Part shown: one piece after another, positions 16,875 through 24,390 of the stretch
How the letters are laid out: each line of letters begins with the position of its first letter
How positions within the stretch are numbered: the first letter of the stretch is position 1
Source: Scalindua sp964437425
GTDB lineage: Bacteria > Planctomycetota > Brocadiia > Brocadiales > Scalinduaceae
Direction of reading: 5' to 3'
DNA length: 33,961 bases
NCBI GenBank assembly: GCA_964437425.1
Contig: CAYTGO010000032.1
Coordinates: forward strand, 1 to 33,961
Position numbers and translations under genes: made by a program
Notes under the pieces: model-generated
Told to the model about the DNA's origin: nothing
What the model saw: the letters and a program-made list of their open reading frames with translations, nothing else
Database searches by the model: none

Positions 16875-17198
16875 ATGGAATCTATTAAAATTAATATAAC
16901 AAAAGCGGAATGGGATTTGAGAGCAAAGACTAAATTTCTTAGGGTTGACGGGCTTGTAATGGTTAACTCTTTTGAAGACGAAGTGATTGCGGAACAAGAT
17001 GAAGCTCATGCAGAAAATGAGAAGATTTTAACGATTAATATTACCGTTAATGAGAGCAGTGGTGCAAAACAGCCCCATCCAGCCCCTTTCCACTTTGTAA
17101 GAATGACTGACGGTGAAGAACCATGGACTCATGTACATGCCACAGACCGTAGCGGAACGAGCGTCAATTATCCTATCACTAAGATATCTTTTGCGTAA
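16875..17198 (+). CDS. hypothetical protein, 107 aa
   Basis: I do not recognise this protein. It is mostly beta-like with alternating hydrophobics (IKINITKAEW, ILTINITVNE) and has a C-terminal region rich in His, Pro and Trp (QPHPAPFHF, EEPWTHVHATD). There is no signal peptide, membrane segment or Cys. TAGGAG lies upstream of the ATG. It precedes the histone-fold gene by 98 bp on the same strand, and the terminator after that gene may serve both. Confidence 0.75.
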   Translation: MESIKINITKAEWDLRAKTKFLRVDGLVMVNSFEDEVIAEQDEAHAENEKILTINITVNESSGAKQPHPAPFHFVRMTDGEEPWTHVHATDRSGTSVNYPITKISFA

Positions 17199-17296
17199 GC
17201 ACATACAAATCGCTTAAGGATAAAATTTTAGGCGAGCCTGTACTGTACGCAGAACAAGAAATTATTTTTTTTATAAATTAACCGGGGAAAAATATT

Positions 17297-17488
17297 ATGA
17301 GTGATTCTAAAGAAGTACTGGTAGTTACATCCAAACTTAAAAAGTATATCCGTTCATCAGCAGGTATGAGCACTTCAGCCAACGTTGCACCAGCACTGTC
17401 TGATACCATCCGTAATCTGTGTGATCAGGCTGTTGAGAATGCAAAGGCAGACAAACGCAAGACCGTTATGGATAGAGACTTTTCTTAA
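17297..17488 (+). CDS. bacterial histone-fold protein
   Basis: A 63-aa protein resembling the small bacterial histones related to Bdellovibrio HBb (Bd0055) and the DUF1931 group. It shows a short alpha1 (VTSKLKKYIRSS), loop 1 with MSTSANVA, a long alpha2 (PALSDTIRNLCDQAVENAKAD), loop 2 KRKTVM with the histone-type R-K-T, and the start of a short alpha3 (DRDF). The Arg-Lys-Thr followed by Asp after four residues is the typical histone-fold end. Expected role: DNA binding or nucleoid organisation as a dimer. It has GGGG upstream of the ATG and a strong terminator 18 bp downstream. The assignment rests on remembered family features. Confidence 0.82.
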   Translation: MSDSKEVLVVTSKLKKYIRSSAGMSTSANVAPALSDTIRNLCDQAVENAKADKRKTVMDRDFS

Positions 17489-17506
17489 AGTCTAGTGTCT
17501 AAATAC

Positions 17507-17542
17507 AAATGGGAAACCTAATGAACATTAGGTTTCCCATTT
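17507..17542. terminator. bidirectional hairpin terminator after the histone gene
   Basis: A perfect 16-bp stem, AAATGGGAAACCTAAT (17507-17522) with its complement (17527-17542) and a GAAC loop. It lies between the plus-strand histone gene and the minus-strand rubrerythrin gene, which converge. The A/T ends of the stem supply tails on both strands. Its core GGAAACCT/AGGTTTCC also occurs in the palindromic repeats at 7891 and 14271. Confidence 0.85.
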
Positions 17543-17591
17543 AAAATGAATCAATTTATGGAGCTATGTATAAACTCCAACTTAGTTACAT

Positions 17592-18011
17592 TTAGAAATA
17601 CCTTTTCAGCAATCCTTCAAGAGTCCTTGCATGACGAGCTTCATCTTGTGAAGACTCATCAAAGAAATTCCCCGCTTCTTCCACTCCTGCCTCCTTAGCC
17701 TTGTCAGATGCATTTTTCTTACCTTTGTTAGCACCTCGTTCACCTGCCAGCATTTTCTCCAGATTTTCTTTTGTAGATGCACTTATTTTGCCGTTAAGTT
17801 CCGCAAAGCGCGCTGCGTGCCATGCTTCATCCATTGCAAGTGATTTCAGAGCTTCCGCTATCTCCGGAAATCCTTCCCTTTGCGCCTGTCGAGACATTGC
17901 CAGATACAAGCCTACCTCAGCAGTCTCACCCTGAAAATTTGCATTTACCGCATCCTCTACTATGCTTCCTTTAGCACTACCAATAGTATTTTCATTAACT
18001 AAATCTGCCAT
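17592..18011 (-). CDS. rubrerythrin-like diiron protein without rubredoxin domain
   Basis: A 139-aa ferritin-like four-helix protein. Diiron-type ligands are visible: E29 and E32 in GETAEVGLYL, E62/H65 in MDEAWHAARF, E111/E112 in GVEEAGNF and E124/H127 in QDEARHARTL. The C-terminal rubredoxin Cys pairs of classic rubrerythrin are absent, so electrons must come from a separate partner. Likely role: peroxide reduction in an anaerobic or microaerobic cytoplasm. A low-complexity Gly/Lys/Ala linker (about 88-107) joins the two halves. Stand-alone gene convergent with the histone gene. Confidence 0.9.
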   Translation of the reverse strand: MADLVNENTIGSAKGSIVEDAVNANFQGETAEVGLYLAMSRQAQREGFPEIAEALKSLAMDEAWHAARFAELNGKISASTKENLEKMLAGERGANKGKKNASDKAKEAGVEEAGNFFDESSQDEARHARTLEGLLKRYF

Positions 18012-18162
18012 CTTTAAATTGTCTCCTAAAGCAAAGGTCTAAAATTATAGCATCGGTCATCAGTATCAATAGACCAATCCCCAATCAATAATCATTACAG
18101 ATTGAGAGAAATTATCATATTCTGTTCCGGAAGTCAATAAGTGAATAATCTATTTCAAATGC

Positions 18163-18684
18163 CTAAGGATATACACCATCGCCTCTTTCCTCTTCAGGCC
18201 TGCAATCCCATGTGGACCATGGCGTCCAATATACGCACTTCCTTCCATCATTAAGCCAGAACACATTCCCTTTTCGCTTGCGAACACAACCCTGTTTACC
18301 AAAAGTCCTTGAATGCACCTCCTCTATATCAGCCTCCATGATGAATTCGACCTGATGCCACTCAAATGGTGTTTTGTCCACAATCTCCCATAGCTCAATA
18401 TCTGCCATAGTAAGATCTTTTGCCTCGTATTTACTCTTTTCAACCGAGACCTTGTACTTAATATTGTTTTCTACTTCAATCACTTCCACTTCCGGCATAC
18501 CGGTCTCAACATCTTTGGCTGTACCTTCTTTTTTTAGATTATTTGGATTATTTGGACCTTTGTCCTGGTAGAGATTGAATACATCTGTATGTTGCGCATG
18601 AGCGCTTTTCAATATTAAGCCATCAACACACGCAAGAAAGACAGAGATAGCCAGAACCATTGTGACCTTTATTGTACCTTTCAT
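18163..18684 (-). CDS. secreted hypothetical protein
   Basis: I do not recognise a family. The 173-aa product has a signal peptide (basic start, hydrophobic core, cleavage after SAHAQ or nearby). The mature part is Glu/Lys-rich, with three Cys (GKQGCVRKR, GRKCVYW, TWDCRPEE) and a Trp-rich C-terminus. A strong AAAGGAG six nt upstream selects the ATG at 18684; a TTG two codons earlier is less likely. It lies just past the N gap at the end of cobK, so its real operon context is uncertain. Confidence 0.8.
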   Translation of the reverse strand: MKGTIKVTMVLAISVFLACVDGLILKSAHAQHTDVFNLYQDKGPNNPNNLKKEGTAKDVETGMPEVEVIEVENNIKYKVSVEKSKYEAKDLTMADIELWEIVDKTPFEWHQVEFIMEADIEEVHSRTFGKQGCVRKRKGNVFWLNDGRKCVYWTPWSTWDCRPEEERGDGVYP

Positions 18685-19601
18685 TAACAACTCCTTTCGT
18701 TCAGTTTGAGTATACTGCTGTTTATTCCANNNNNNNNNNNNNNNNNNNNNNNNNNNNNNNNNNNNNNNNNNNNNNNNNNNNNNNNNNNNNNNNNNNNNNN
18801 NNNNNNNNNNNNNNNNNNNNNNNNNNNNNCAAAGACTTCATCTATTGACGAACATTTTACCGGATATTCTATCTCGTCTCTCTTGATTATTACGATATCA
18901 ATTTCTGCCTCACTTGCAGACTGAATCTTTTCAGGGACACCCCCTGTCTTGCCACTATCTTTTGTAACCACAACATCAATTTTATATTGGTTGTATATCG
19001 CCGTATTAAGCTCTATTGTGAAAGGCCCCTGGAGGGCAAGAATATTTGACGGCTTAATCCCCATGTCTACACACTGTTCAATATGTGCCGGCATAGGCAG
19101 GATCCTGACGAATATCTCTTTTTCGTCTTTTAGCTTTACAAACTTTTCAGCGGCTGAAAAACCGGTTGTTAACAAAATCCTCTTTCTGTCAGATTTACTG
19201 CACCAACTTACCGCTTCATCCATGTCCTCAACAAGGTGTACGTACCCCAGTTTGTCTGTATCGGTTTTACCAATATCACCATCTCCCGTAACCGAAGCAG
19301 ATCTCTGAAATCTGATATACTTAATACTGCTCTCTTCACTTGCCTTTATTGCGTTAAGAGATGCCTGGGTTGCGTATGGGTGAGTTGCATCGATCAGGGT
19401 ATCAATATTTTTGTTTCGTATAAGCTCAGACAGTTCATCTGTGCCAAGCCTTCCCTGGACACATAAATGGCCCAAACCTATTTTTTTATATATTTCGCGC
19501 CCATATTCTGTAGCGACTGTCGTAACAACATCTTCTCCTTTATCATTTAGTCTTTCAACTATCTCCCTGCCTTCTTCAGTACCGGACATTACCAATATCA
19601 A
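18684..19601 (-). CDS. cobK: precorrin-6x reductase, 3' end interrupted by assembly gap
   Basis: CobK/CbiJ reduces the precorrin-6 macrocycle in cobalamin synthesis. MILVMSGTEEGREI at the start, DATHPYATQASLNA and ALQGPFTIELNT, VVTKDSGKTGG are family motifs. The start is a TTG at 19601, overlapping the cobJ stop as TTGA, with GAGAGG nine nt upstream; the next ATG would delete the first beta strand. About 257 residues are coded before the N run at 18730-18829, which is already the usual CobK length, so the true stop may lie in or near the gap. The apparent continuation to 18684 is unproven. Confidence 0.9.
   Translation of the reverse strand: MILVMSGTEEGREIVERLNDKGEDVVTTVATEYGREIYKKIGLGHLCVQGRLGTDELSELIRNKNIDTLIDATHPYATQASLNAIKASEESSIKYIRFQRSASVTGDGDIGKTDTDKLGYVHLVEDMDEAVSWCSKSDRKRILLTTGFSAAEKFVKLKDEKEIFVRILPMPAHIEQCVDMGIKPSNILALQGPFTIELNTAIYNQYKIDVVVTKDSGKTGGVPEKIQSASEAEIDIVIIKRDEIEYPVKCSSIDEVFXXXXXXXXXXXXXXXXXXXXXXXXXXXXXXXXXXGINSSILKLNERSC
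18730..18829. other. assembly gap (100 N)
   Basis: Exactly 100 N. The flanks (TTTATTCCA before, CAAAGACTTC after) share no repeat, so this looks like a true scaffold gap of unknown real size. It may hide the end of cobK and other sequence. Confidence 0.95.
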
Positions 19602-20314
19602 ACTTTGTAACCTCTCTTTGTCACCATATAATTATCATAAACAAACGTAGTTGAATTTCCTATGATCAATATTGTCGTCATATCTATCGGATGTTCCAAC
19701 ACTTCACCAAGATTCGTGATTGTTACATTTTGTTTTTTACGCATGGCACTTTTTACAATACCAACAGGTGTATCAGCAGGTTTCCTGCTTAACATTATTT
19801 CAATCGTCTTCTCAATCTGCCATTTCCTCTCTGAACTTTTTGGATTATACAGGACAACTACAAAATCTCCCTCTGCAGCAAGAGTTACCCTTTTCTCAAT
19901 AACCTCCCACGGAGTAAGAAGATCACTCAGGCTTATGGTAACGTGATCATGCATTAATGGGGCGCCAAGGAGTGCCGCTGCCGCATTCTCTGATGGAATA
20001 CCCGGTACGATTTCAACAGGGATTTTCTGTCCTGCATTTTTTGCAACCTCTAATACCAGGCCGGCCATTCCAAACACACCCGGATCTCCGCTGCTTATTA
20101 CAGAAACAACCTTTCCCGCTTCTGCTTTTTCAATAGCCAGGGAAGCGCGATCAATCTCCGCACGCATACCCGAGTTAATCACCTCTTTGCCTTCAACCAG
20201 CTCTTTTATCAGATTAATATATGTCTTATAGCCAATAACGCAGTCAGAACTCTTTATAACCTCAACAGCCCTGATGCTCATGTTTTCCATGTTACCGGGA
20301 CCAATCCCTACCAC
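19598..20314 (-). CDS. cobJ: precorrin-3B C17-methyltransferase
   Basis: An SAM-dependent tetrapyrrole methylase (238 aa) that methylates C17 with ring contraction. Seen: VGIGPGN at the N-terminus, VSVISSGDPGVFGMAG, VEIVPGIPSENAAAALLGAPL, TISLSDLLTPWEVIE, VVLYNPKS, and TTILIIGNS near the end. The only usable start in frame is a GTG at 20314, which overlaps the cbiG stop by seven bases. The codons just before that GTG read AGKLFV, the conserved first-strand sequence, but have no start codon. So either the protein starts slightly short or it is joined to CbiG by a frameshift. Confidence 0.92.
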   Translation of the reverse strand: MVGIGPGNMENMSIRAVEVIKSSDCVIGYKTYINLIKELVEGKEVINSGMRAEIDRASLAIEKAEAGKVVSVISSGDPGVFGMAGLVLEVAKNAGQKIPVEIVPGIPSENAAAALLGAPLMHDHVTISLSDLLTPWEVIEKRVTLAAEGDFVVVLYNPKSSERKWQIEKTIEIMLSRKPADTPVGIVKSAMRKKQNVTITNLGEVLEHPIDMTTILIIGNSTTFVYDNYMVTKRGYKV

Positions 20315-21093
20315 GAAAAGTTTTCCTGCGCTATTGCCACCGTTATTCCCGGATATTTCTGCCGCCTCAGTATTAATTTTGTCTTCCTCCCGGAGATAAG
20401 GGCTGCCGGTTCAGCAACACCCCCCACTCCAATCTTCTCTATTACAAAATCTGATTTAGAATAATCTTTCTCACAAGTAGCAATCTCAGACCTTGAAACG
20501 ACCCGCAATGGAATCCCCAGTTCATCCAGTGCGCGTAGTAAACCAGCCTCGTCAGCTTTCAAGTCTACAGTGCCTGCCAGTCGCACCCTGTCAATAGACA
20601 CCTCAGCACTTGCAAGAGCACTATTAATTGCCTCTTTAACCTCATCACTCCCTATGCCTCGTTTACAACCTATACCAATTATAATATCCTTCTGTGCCTC
20701 TGTCCCTGTTGTAATAACAGCATCTGTATGAAGGATATTCGCAACGTTATGTGCTAAATTATTTGCACCACCCTCATGTCCGGAAAGGAGACTGATAACA
20801 AATCGACCCACATCATCAACCACGACCACTGCCGGATCAGTATATTTATCCGTAATATGCGAGGCAATTGTGCGCACTACGATACCTGATGCCATGATAA
20901 AGATAAACCCATCATAACGAGAAAACAGTTCGGCTACCTGATCACCAAATTTCCTTGAATAGTAAGCTGCTTTCAGCGTTTTCTGCTTTAATTTCTGAGG
21001 CAAGAAAACCGTCAAGTCATCGTCAAGTTTTTCTTTAATACGTTTAGCTACGTCAATTCCATCATCAGTTATAGCAATTAATGCCAGGTTCAT
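20308..21093 (-). CDS. cbiG: cobalt-precorrin-5A hydrolase
   Basis: A 261-aa CbiG that opens the delta-lactone of cobalt-precorrin-5A. Core features: DGFIFIMASGIVVRTIA, KYTDPAVVVVDD, VISLLSGHEGGANNLA, DAVITTGTEA, and the C-terminal GIGCKRGIGSDEVKEAI and SDFVIEKIGVGGVAEPAAL. I chose the ATG at 21093 (MNLALIAIT), the usual CbiG start; an in-frame ATG at 21153 would add 20 unlike residues. First gene of the cbiG-cobJ-cobK run, whose genes overlap by a few bases each. No cobalamin riboswitch is recognisable in the 315 bp upstream. Confidence 0.92.
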   Translation of the reverse strand: MNLALIAITDDGIDVAKRIKEKLDDDLTVFLPQKLKQKTLKAAYYSRKFGDQVAELFSRYDGFIFIMASGIVVRTIASHITDKYTDPAVVVVDDVGRFVISLLSGHEGGANNLAHNVANILHTDAVITTGTEAQKDIIIGIGCKRGIGSDEVKEAINSALASAEVSIDRVRLAGTVDLKADEAGLLRALDELGIPLRVVSRSEIATCEKDYSKSDFVIEKIGVGGVAEPAALISGRKTKLILRRQKYPGITVAIAQENFSW

Positions 21094-21153
21094 ATTGTAA
21101 ATACCCCAATTCACATATCTCTTGACGTGTGTACAGGCGCACACAGAATACAT

Positions 21154-21380
21154 TATATTACGATTATAATTAAGGGTGTCAACTAAAAGTCATTATTACA
21201 AACCATTAAATATTTTGATCACATTATAAGGTAAAAATTAACTTATTTTGGGGACTTTCTGTTGTAAATATGGGTCATATTTCCCAAAACAAGAACAACA
21301 TAATTCTCCTTACTTTAAACAGCATCTCATATGTTCTTTTATGACTGCATGTTACATATTTAACCCATCTAAGTATTATA
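21154..21380. other. AT-rich divergent intergenic region
   Basis: Lies between the minus-strand cbiG and the plus-strand PilZ gene; the whole interval runs to 21468 and its right part holds a sigma-54-type promoter. I see no gene, no cobalamin riboswitch box and no strong hairpin here. It presumably carries the cbiG promoter. Confidence 0.5.
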
Positions 21381-21397
21381 TTGGCATATCAATTGCT
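21381..21397 (+). promoter_or_regulatory. sigma-54 (RpoN) promoter of the PilZ gene
   Basis: TTGGCATATCAATTGCT matches the -24/-12 consensus (TGGCAC-N5-TTGCW), with GG at 21383-21384 and GC at 21395-21396 separated by exactly 10 bases. It lies 72 bp upstream of the PilZ start. A near-identical element precedes the J-domain gene (25804-25820). Confidence 0.75.
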
Positions 21398-21468
21398 TTA
21401 AATTACTAACGTAAAAGACGATACTAATAAAACTTAGGTTGACATAACACTAATTAAAGGATGAAAAG

Positions 21469-21888
21469 ATGATGAAGCTAAACTCAAATCAAATAAATGA
21501 CCGAATACATAATGATGTAGATAGAAGGAAGCATAAAAGAGTTGAGAAACCTATTATCATAAGGTTTCGAATCAGACCCGAGAATGGACAGGAAATGACT
21601 TCTTCTGAGTGGGACATGGTTGGTGTAAATGATCTGGGTGTCGGAGGTCTGTTTTTTAACTCCAGCAACAACATACAGTGCGGTACTGTCCTAGACCTAA
21701 AGATAGGATTTTCAACATCTTCATCACCTGTGACGTGTACCGGAATGGTAACCCGCGTAAAAAAACAACAAGACACATCTATTTTTGGTATTGCTGCAGC
21801 CTTTATGAATATTACAGAGAGTGAAAAAGAGTTAATAAATAGATTTGTCAATCAAACTATACCCTCACACCTAGCGCTAACGTGTTAA
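21469..21888 (+). CDS. PilZ-domain protein (candidate c-di-GMP receptor)
   Basis: A 139-aa single-domain PilZ-like protein. The N-terminal Arg motif is DRRKHKRVEKP (R20, R24, fitting RxxxR), followed by a beta-barrel segment with VNDLGVGGLFF (54-63), close to the D/N-x-S-x-x-G motif but with Gly in place of Ser. The rest (GTVLDLKIGF, VTCTGMVTRVKK, IFGIAAAFMNITESEKELINRFV) follows the family pattern. Expected role: cytoplasmic c-di-GMP binding affecting motility, adhesion or polysaccharide output. AAAGGA precedes the tandem ATG ATG. Monocistronic, with a sigma-54-type promoter. Confidence 0.88.
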   Translation: MMKLNSNQINDRIHNDVDRRKHKRVEKPIIIRFRIRPENGQEMTSSEWDMVGVNDLGVGGLFFNSSNNIQCGTVLDLKIGFSTSSSPVTCTGMVTRVKKQQDTSIFGIAAAFMNITESEKELINRFVNQTIPSHLALTC

Positions 21889-21906
21889 ATCGCTATCGCG
21901 ACAAAA

Positions 21907-22073
21907 ACAATCCTTCGGTTCCCTGCCTGAATGATCTCGCCGGGCAGGCGCTCAGGATGGCGTCACATCGATTATCATGAGACGCACATTAGCATCCTTG
22001 GGGAGGGAGACGTCACATTGAGCATCATGAGGCGTCACGCTGAGCGCCTGCCCGGCCGGATCTGAAGGAAAGC
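21907..22073. repeat. GC-rich inverted/direct repeat element
   Basis: A perfect 16-bp inverted repeat, GCCGGGCAGGCGCTCA (21939-21954) and TGAGCGCCTGCCCGGC (22041-22056), flanks two imperfect direct repeats of about 25 bp, each with CGTCACATYGA followed by ATCATGAGRCG. It is markedly more GC-rich than its surroundings. It lies between the convergent PilZ and DUF1326 genes and may act as a terminator. It looks like a dispersed intergenic repeat of the GTCAC-CTGAGCG type; no ORF is present. Confidence 0.65.
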
Positions 22074-22093
22074 CAGAGTGCTATCAGTATCGT

Positions 22094-22780
22094 TTAACTA
22101 CCTTCAAAGTGAAAGTTAGTAGAAAAACCACTTCTTCCATCGTAATTCCACTTATGACGACCCTCATGGAACCTATGTGTAGAGGCTTTCCCCATGTTAA
22201 GCGTTGTATCAAACTCATCTGCCCAAACCGGGAAATTCTTATTAACAATCTGTGTCGGTTTATCAGGATCTCCCTTACCCCTTAACAATTCAACATTCAA
22301 TGTCAGGTTATCAGCAACCACTGCCCTCTTACGCCACTCAGTAGACTCTATATGAATCGGTAAATATTTTACCGTGATTCTCTCAGACGGAACATTTGCA
22401 AAACCAAAGACATGATTCCGGAAGATATCCAAAAGTGCCTTATTCCTGACACTGGAAGATCCGTTTCCACTGATATAGAAAACTATCCAGTTCTCAGTCG
22501 GCGCGGCAGTTAAATCTGTAATTCCGATTACCGTCTGACCGTCTAATGCAAACTGTCCATAACTCCCGGACTTAATATTGAATACACCCGCTATTTTGCA
22601 CGTTCTATTGTGACTGGGTTCACTCCCAAACAGGCATGGGCACCCGGGGTTGCACGTACACCCCTCGAAGTACTCACCCTTGATAGACCAGTTTGGACTT
22701 GCAGACACACTATCACATAAACTAAAGCAGAACAGAGAGAGAAATATACCTATCCATAAATATCTATTTTTAGAAAACAT
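22094..22780 (-). CDS. secreted DUF1326 protein
   Basis: A 228-aa DUF1326 family protein. An N-terminal signal peptide (hydrophobic 8-20, cleavage near SVSAS) is followed by the family signature, WSIKGEYFEGCTCNPGCPC, with C41, C43, C47 and C49, and a further Cys at 62 (RTCKIAG). The next part, FNIKSGSYGQFALDGQTVIG, is also typical. The clustered Cys suggest metal binding or a disulfide-rich site outside the cytoplasm; the family function is not established. The C-terminus contains a His-rich stretch (STHRFHEGRHKW). Start at 22780. Confidence 0.88.
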   Translation of the reverse strand: MFSKNRYLWIGIFLSLFCFSLCDSVSASPNWSIKGEYFEGCTCNPGCPCLFGSEPSHNRTCKIAGVFNIKSGSYGQFALDGQTVIGITDLTAAPTENWIVFYISGNGSSSVRNKALLDIFRNHVFGFANVPSERITVKYLPIHIESTEWRKRAVVADNLTLNVELLRGKGDPDKPTQIVNKNFPVWADEFDTTLNMGKASTHRFHEGRHKWNYDGRSGFSTNFHFEGS

Positions 22781-22884
22781 CTGCTTCCTCCCACAATAGA
22801 AAATAAAATATTAGAATTTTCTAAATATACAGGCAATCAGAAAAAAATCAACCCAAACATACAAAAATCAAATCAAATAACTTC

Positions 22885-22914
22885 TTGACTTGTTTACGGC
22901 AATACCAATATGAT
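22885..22914 (+). promoter_or_regulatory. sigma-70-type promoter of pntAA-AB-B
   Basis: TTGACT (22885-22890) and TATGAT (22909-22914) are separated by 18 bp. Initiation would fall near 22921, about 30 bp upstream of the pntAA ATG. No clear Shine-Dalgarno lies between them. Confidence 0.65.
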
Positions 22915-22952
22915 AAACGTCAAATTCTACTAAAACATATATTCCATAGATT

Positions 22953-24095
22953 ATGAAAATAGGAATTCCTAAAGAGATTTATAAGGGTGAAAAACGTGTG
23001 GCTATCGTACCAAAAATAGTCACACAACTTTTAAAGGATGGCCATGAAGTATCGATTGAATCCGGTGCAGGGGCAAATGCGTATTTCCCTGATACTGAAT
23101 ACGAACGGGCCGGTGCTGCTATCGTTAAAGATGTGCAACTTCTCTACTCTGGAGCTGATGTTATCATGAAGATTCAGCCTCCTCTAATAGAAGAAATCGA
23201 GATGATGAAAAACGGTTCAACTTATATCGGTTTTCTCTCTTCTGCCTTAACTGCTGAATTTTTTAAACTAATGAATGAAAAGAATATTACAAGCTTTGCC
23301 ATGGAGTTTATCCCACGTATATCACGCTCACAAAGTATGGATGCACTCAGTTCGATGGCCAGCATTGCAGGGTATCGCGGCGTCCTGATAGCGGCACAAC
23401 ACCTTGGCAAATTCTTCCCTCTCTTGATGACAGCTGCCGGAACCATACCACCGGCTAAGGTACTGGTAGTGGGAGCTGGCGTCGCCGGGTTACAGGCGAT
23501 TGCAACGTCTCGCAGACTGGGTGCAAGAGTGGAGGCATTTGACACAAGGCCGGCTGTAAAAGAACAGGTAGAGAGTCTTGGAGCACAGTTCATAGAGATG
23601 GAACTTGTTGCAGACGCTGAAACAGCCGCTGGTTATGCAAAAGAGATGACAGAAGATTTCATAAAAAAAGAGCGCGAAATAATTGGTAAGAGAGCGGCAC
23701 AAAACCATGTTGTGATAACTACTGCACAGCTATTTGGTAAGAGAGCTCCTATCCTGATAACAGAGGAGACAGTTAAGAGAATGCAGAAAGGTTCTGTCAT
23801 AATAGATCTGGCCGCAGAGCAAGGAGGAAACTGCGAGATCACAGAACCCGGGAAAGACATATGTAAACACGGTGTGACCATATGCGGTGTGTTAAACCTT
23901 CCATCAACACTCCCTATTGATGCCAGCGCCATGTATTCCAGAAATATTACACAATTTTTTGAACATTTGTACATGGCTGACGATAGAAATCTCAATTTTG
24001 AGGACAAGATAACAAAAAGCTCATGTGTTACACACAAAGGAGAGATTGTAAACGATTACGTTAGTAAGGCAATACGGAAAGGAGCTGAAACATGA
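22953..24095 (+). CDS. pntAA: NAD(P) transhydrogenase subunit alpha 1 (NAD-binding dI)
   Basis: A 380-aa soluble domain I of proton-translocating transhydrogenase, which binds NAD(H) and passes hydride to NADP+. It starts MKIGIPKEIYKGEKRVAIVP (alanine dehydrogenase/PNT N-domain), with EFIPRISRSQSMDALSSMAS, the Rossmann motif KVLVVGAGVAGLQAIATSRRLGA, FDTRPAVKEQVESLGAQF and PILITEETVKRM. The membrane part is encoded separately, so this is the three-subunit form. It overlaps pntAB by four bases (ATGA). Promoter at 22885-22914. Confidence 0.96.
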   Translation: MKIGIPKEIYKGEKRVAIVPKIVTQLLKDGHEVSIESGAGANAYFPDTEYERAGAAIVKDVQLLYSGADVIMKIQPPLIEEIEMMKNGSTYIGFLSSALTAEFFKLMNEKNITSFAMEFIPRISRSQSMDALSSMASIAGYRGVLIAAQHLGKFFPLLMTAAGTIPPAKVLVVGAGVAGLQAIATSRRLGARVEAFDTRPAVKEQVESLGAQFIEMELVADAETAAGYAKEMTEDFIKKEREIIGKRAAQNHVVITTAQLFGKRAPILITEETVKRMQKGSVIIDLAAEQGGNCEITEPGKDICKHGVTICGVLNLPSTLPIDASAMYSRNITQFFEHLYMADDRNLNFEDKITKSSCVTHKGEIVNDYVSKAIRKGAET

Positions 24096-24385
24096 TCGAT
24101 CCACTTTTGGTGTCAGTATATATACTTGTCCTTGCTATATTTGTCGGGTTTGAGACGATTACCAAGGTCCCCCCCCTGCTGCATACTCCACTCATGTCCG
24201 GTACTAATGCAATCTCCGGAATAACGCTTGTAGGTGCCCTGATAAGCGCCGGTGCAGGTCACTCGACTCTCAGCACAGTACTTGGGCTCCTAGCCGTAAT
24301 AATAGCCACGATAAACGTTGTCGGTGGGTTCATGGTCACAGACAGAATGCTGGAGATGTTTAAGAAAGGAAAGAAGAAGGACTAA
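24092..24385 (+). CDS. pntAB: NAD(P) transhydrogenase subunit alpha 2 (membrane)
   Basis: A 97-aa membrane subunit with about three helices: YILVLAIFVGFETITKVP, the conserved HTPLMSGTNAISGITLVGAL stretch, and TVLGLLAVIIATINVVGGFMVTDRML. These regions form the C-terminal membrane part of fused PntA in enterobacteria. Its ATG overlaps the pntAA stop, and pntB starts five bases after it, so all three are translationally linked. Confidence 0.96.
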   Translation: MIDPLLVSVYILVLAIFVGFETITKVPPLLHTPLMSGTNAISGITLVGALISAGAGHSTLSTVLGLLAVIIATINVVGGFMVTDRMLEMFKKGKKKD

Positions 24386-24390
24386 GACAT

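Noticed and set aside
21100..21468. Cobalamin riboswitch upstream of cbiG
   Set aside because: I looked for the B12-box and a conserved leader fold and saw neither; the region is AT-rich and unstructured by eye.
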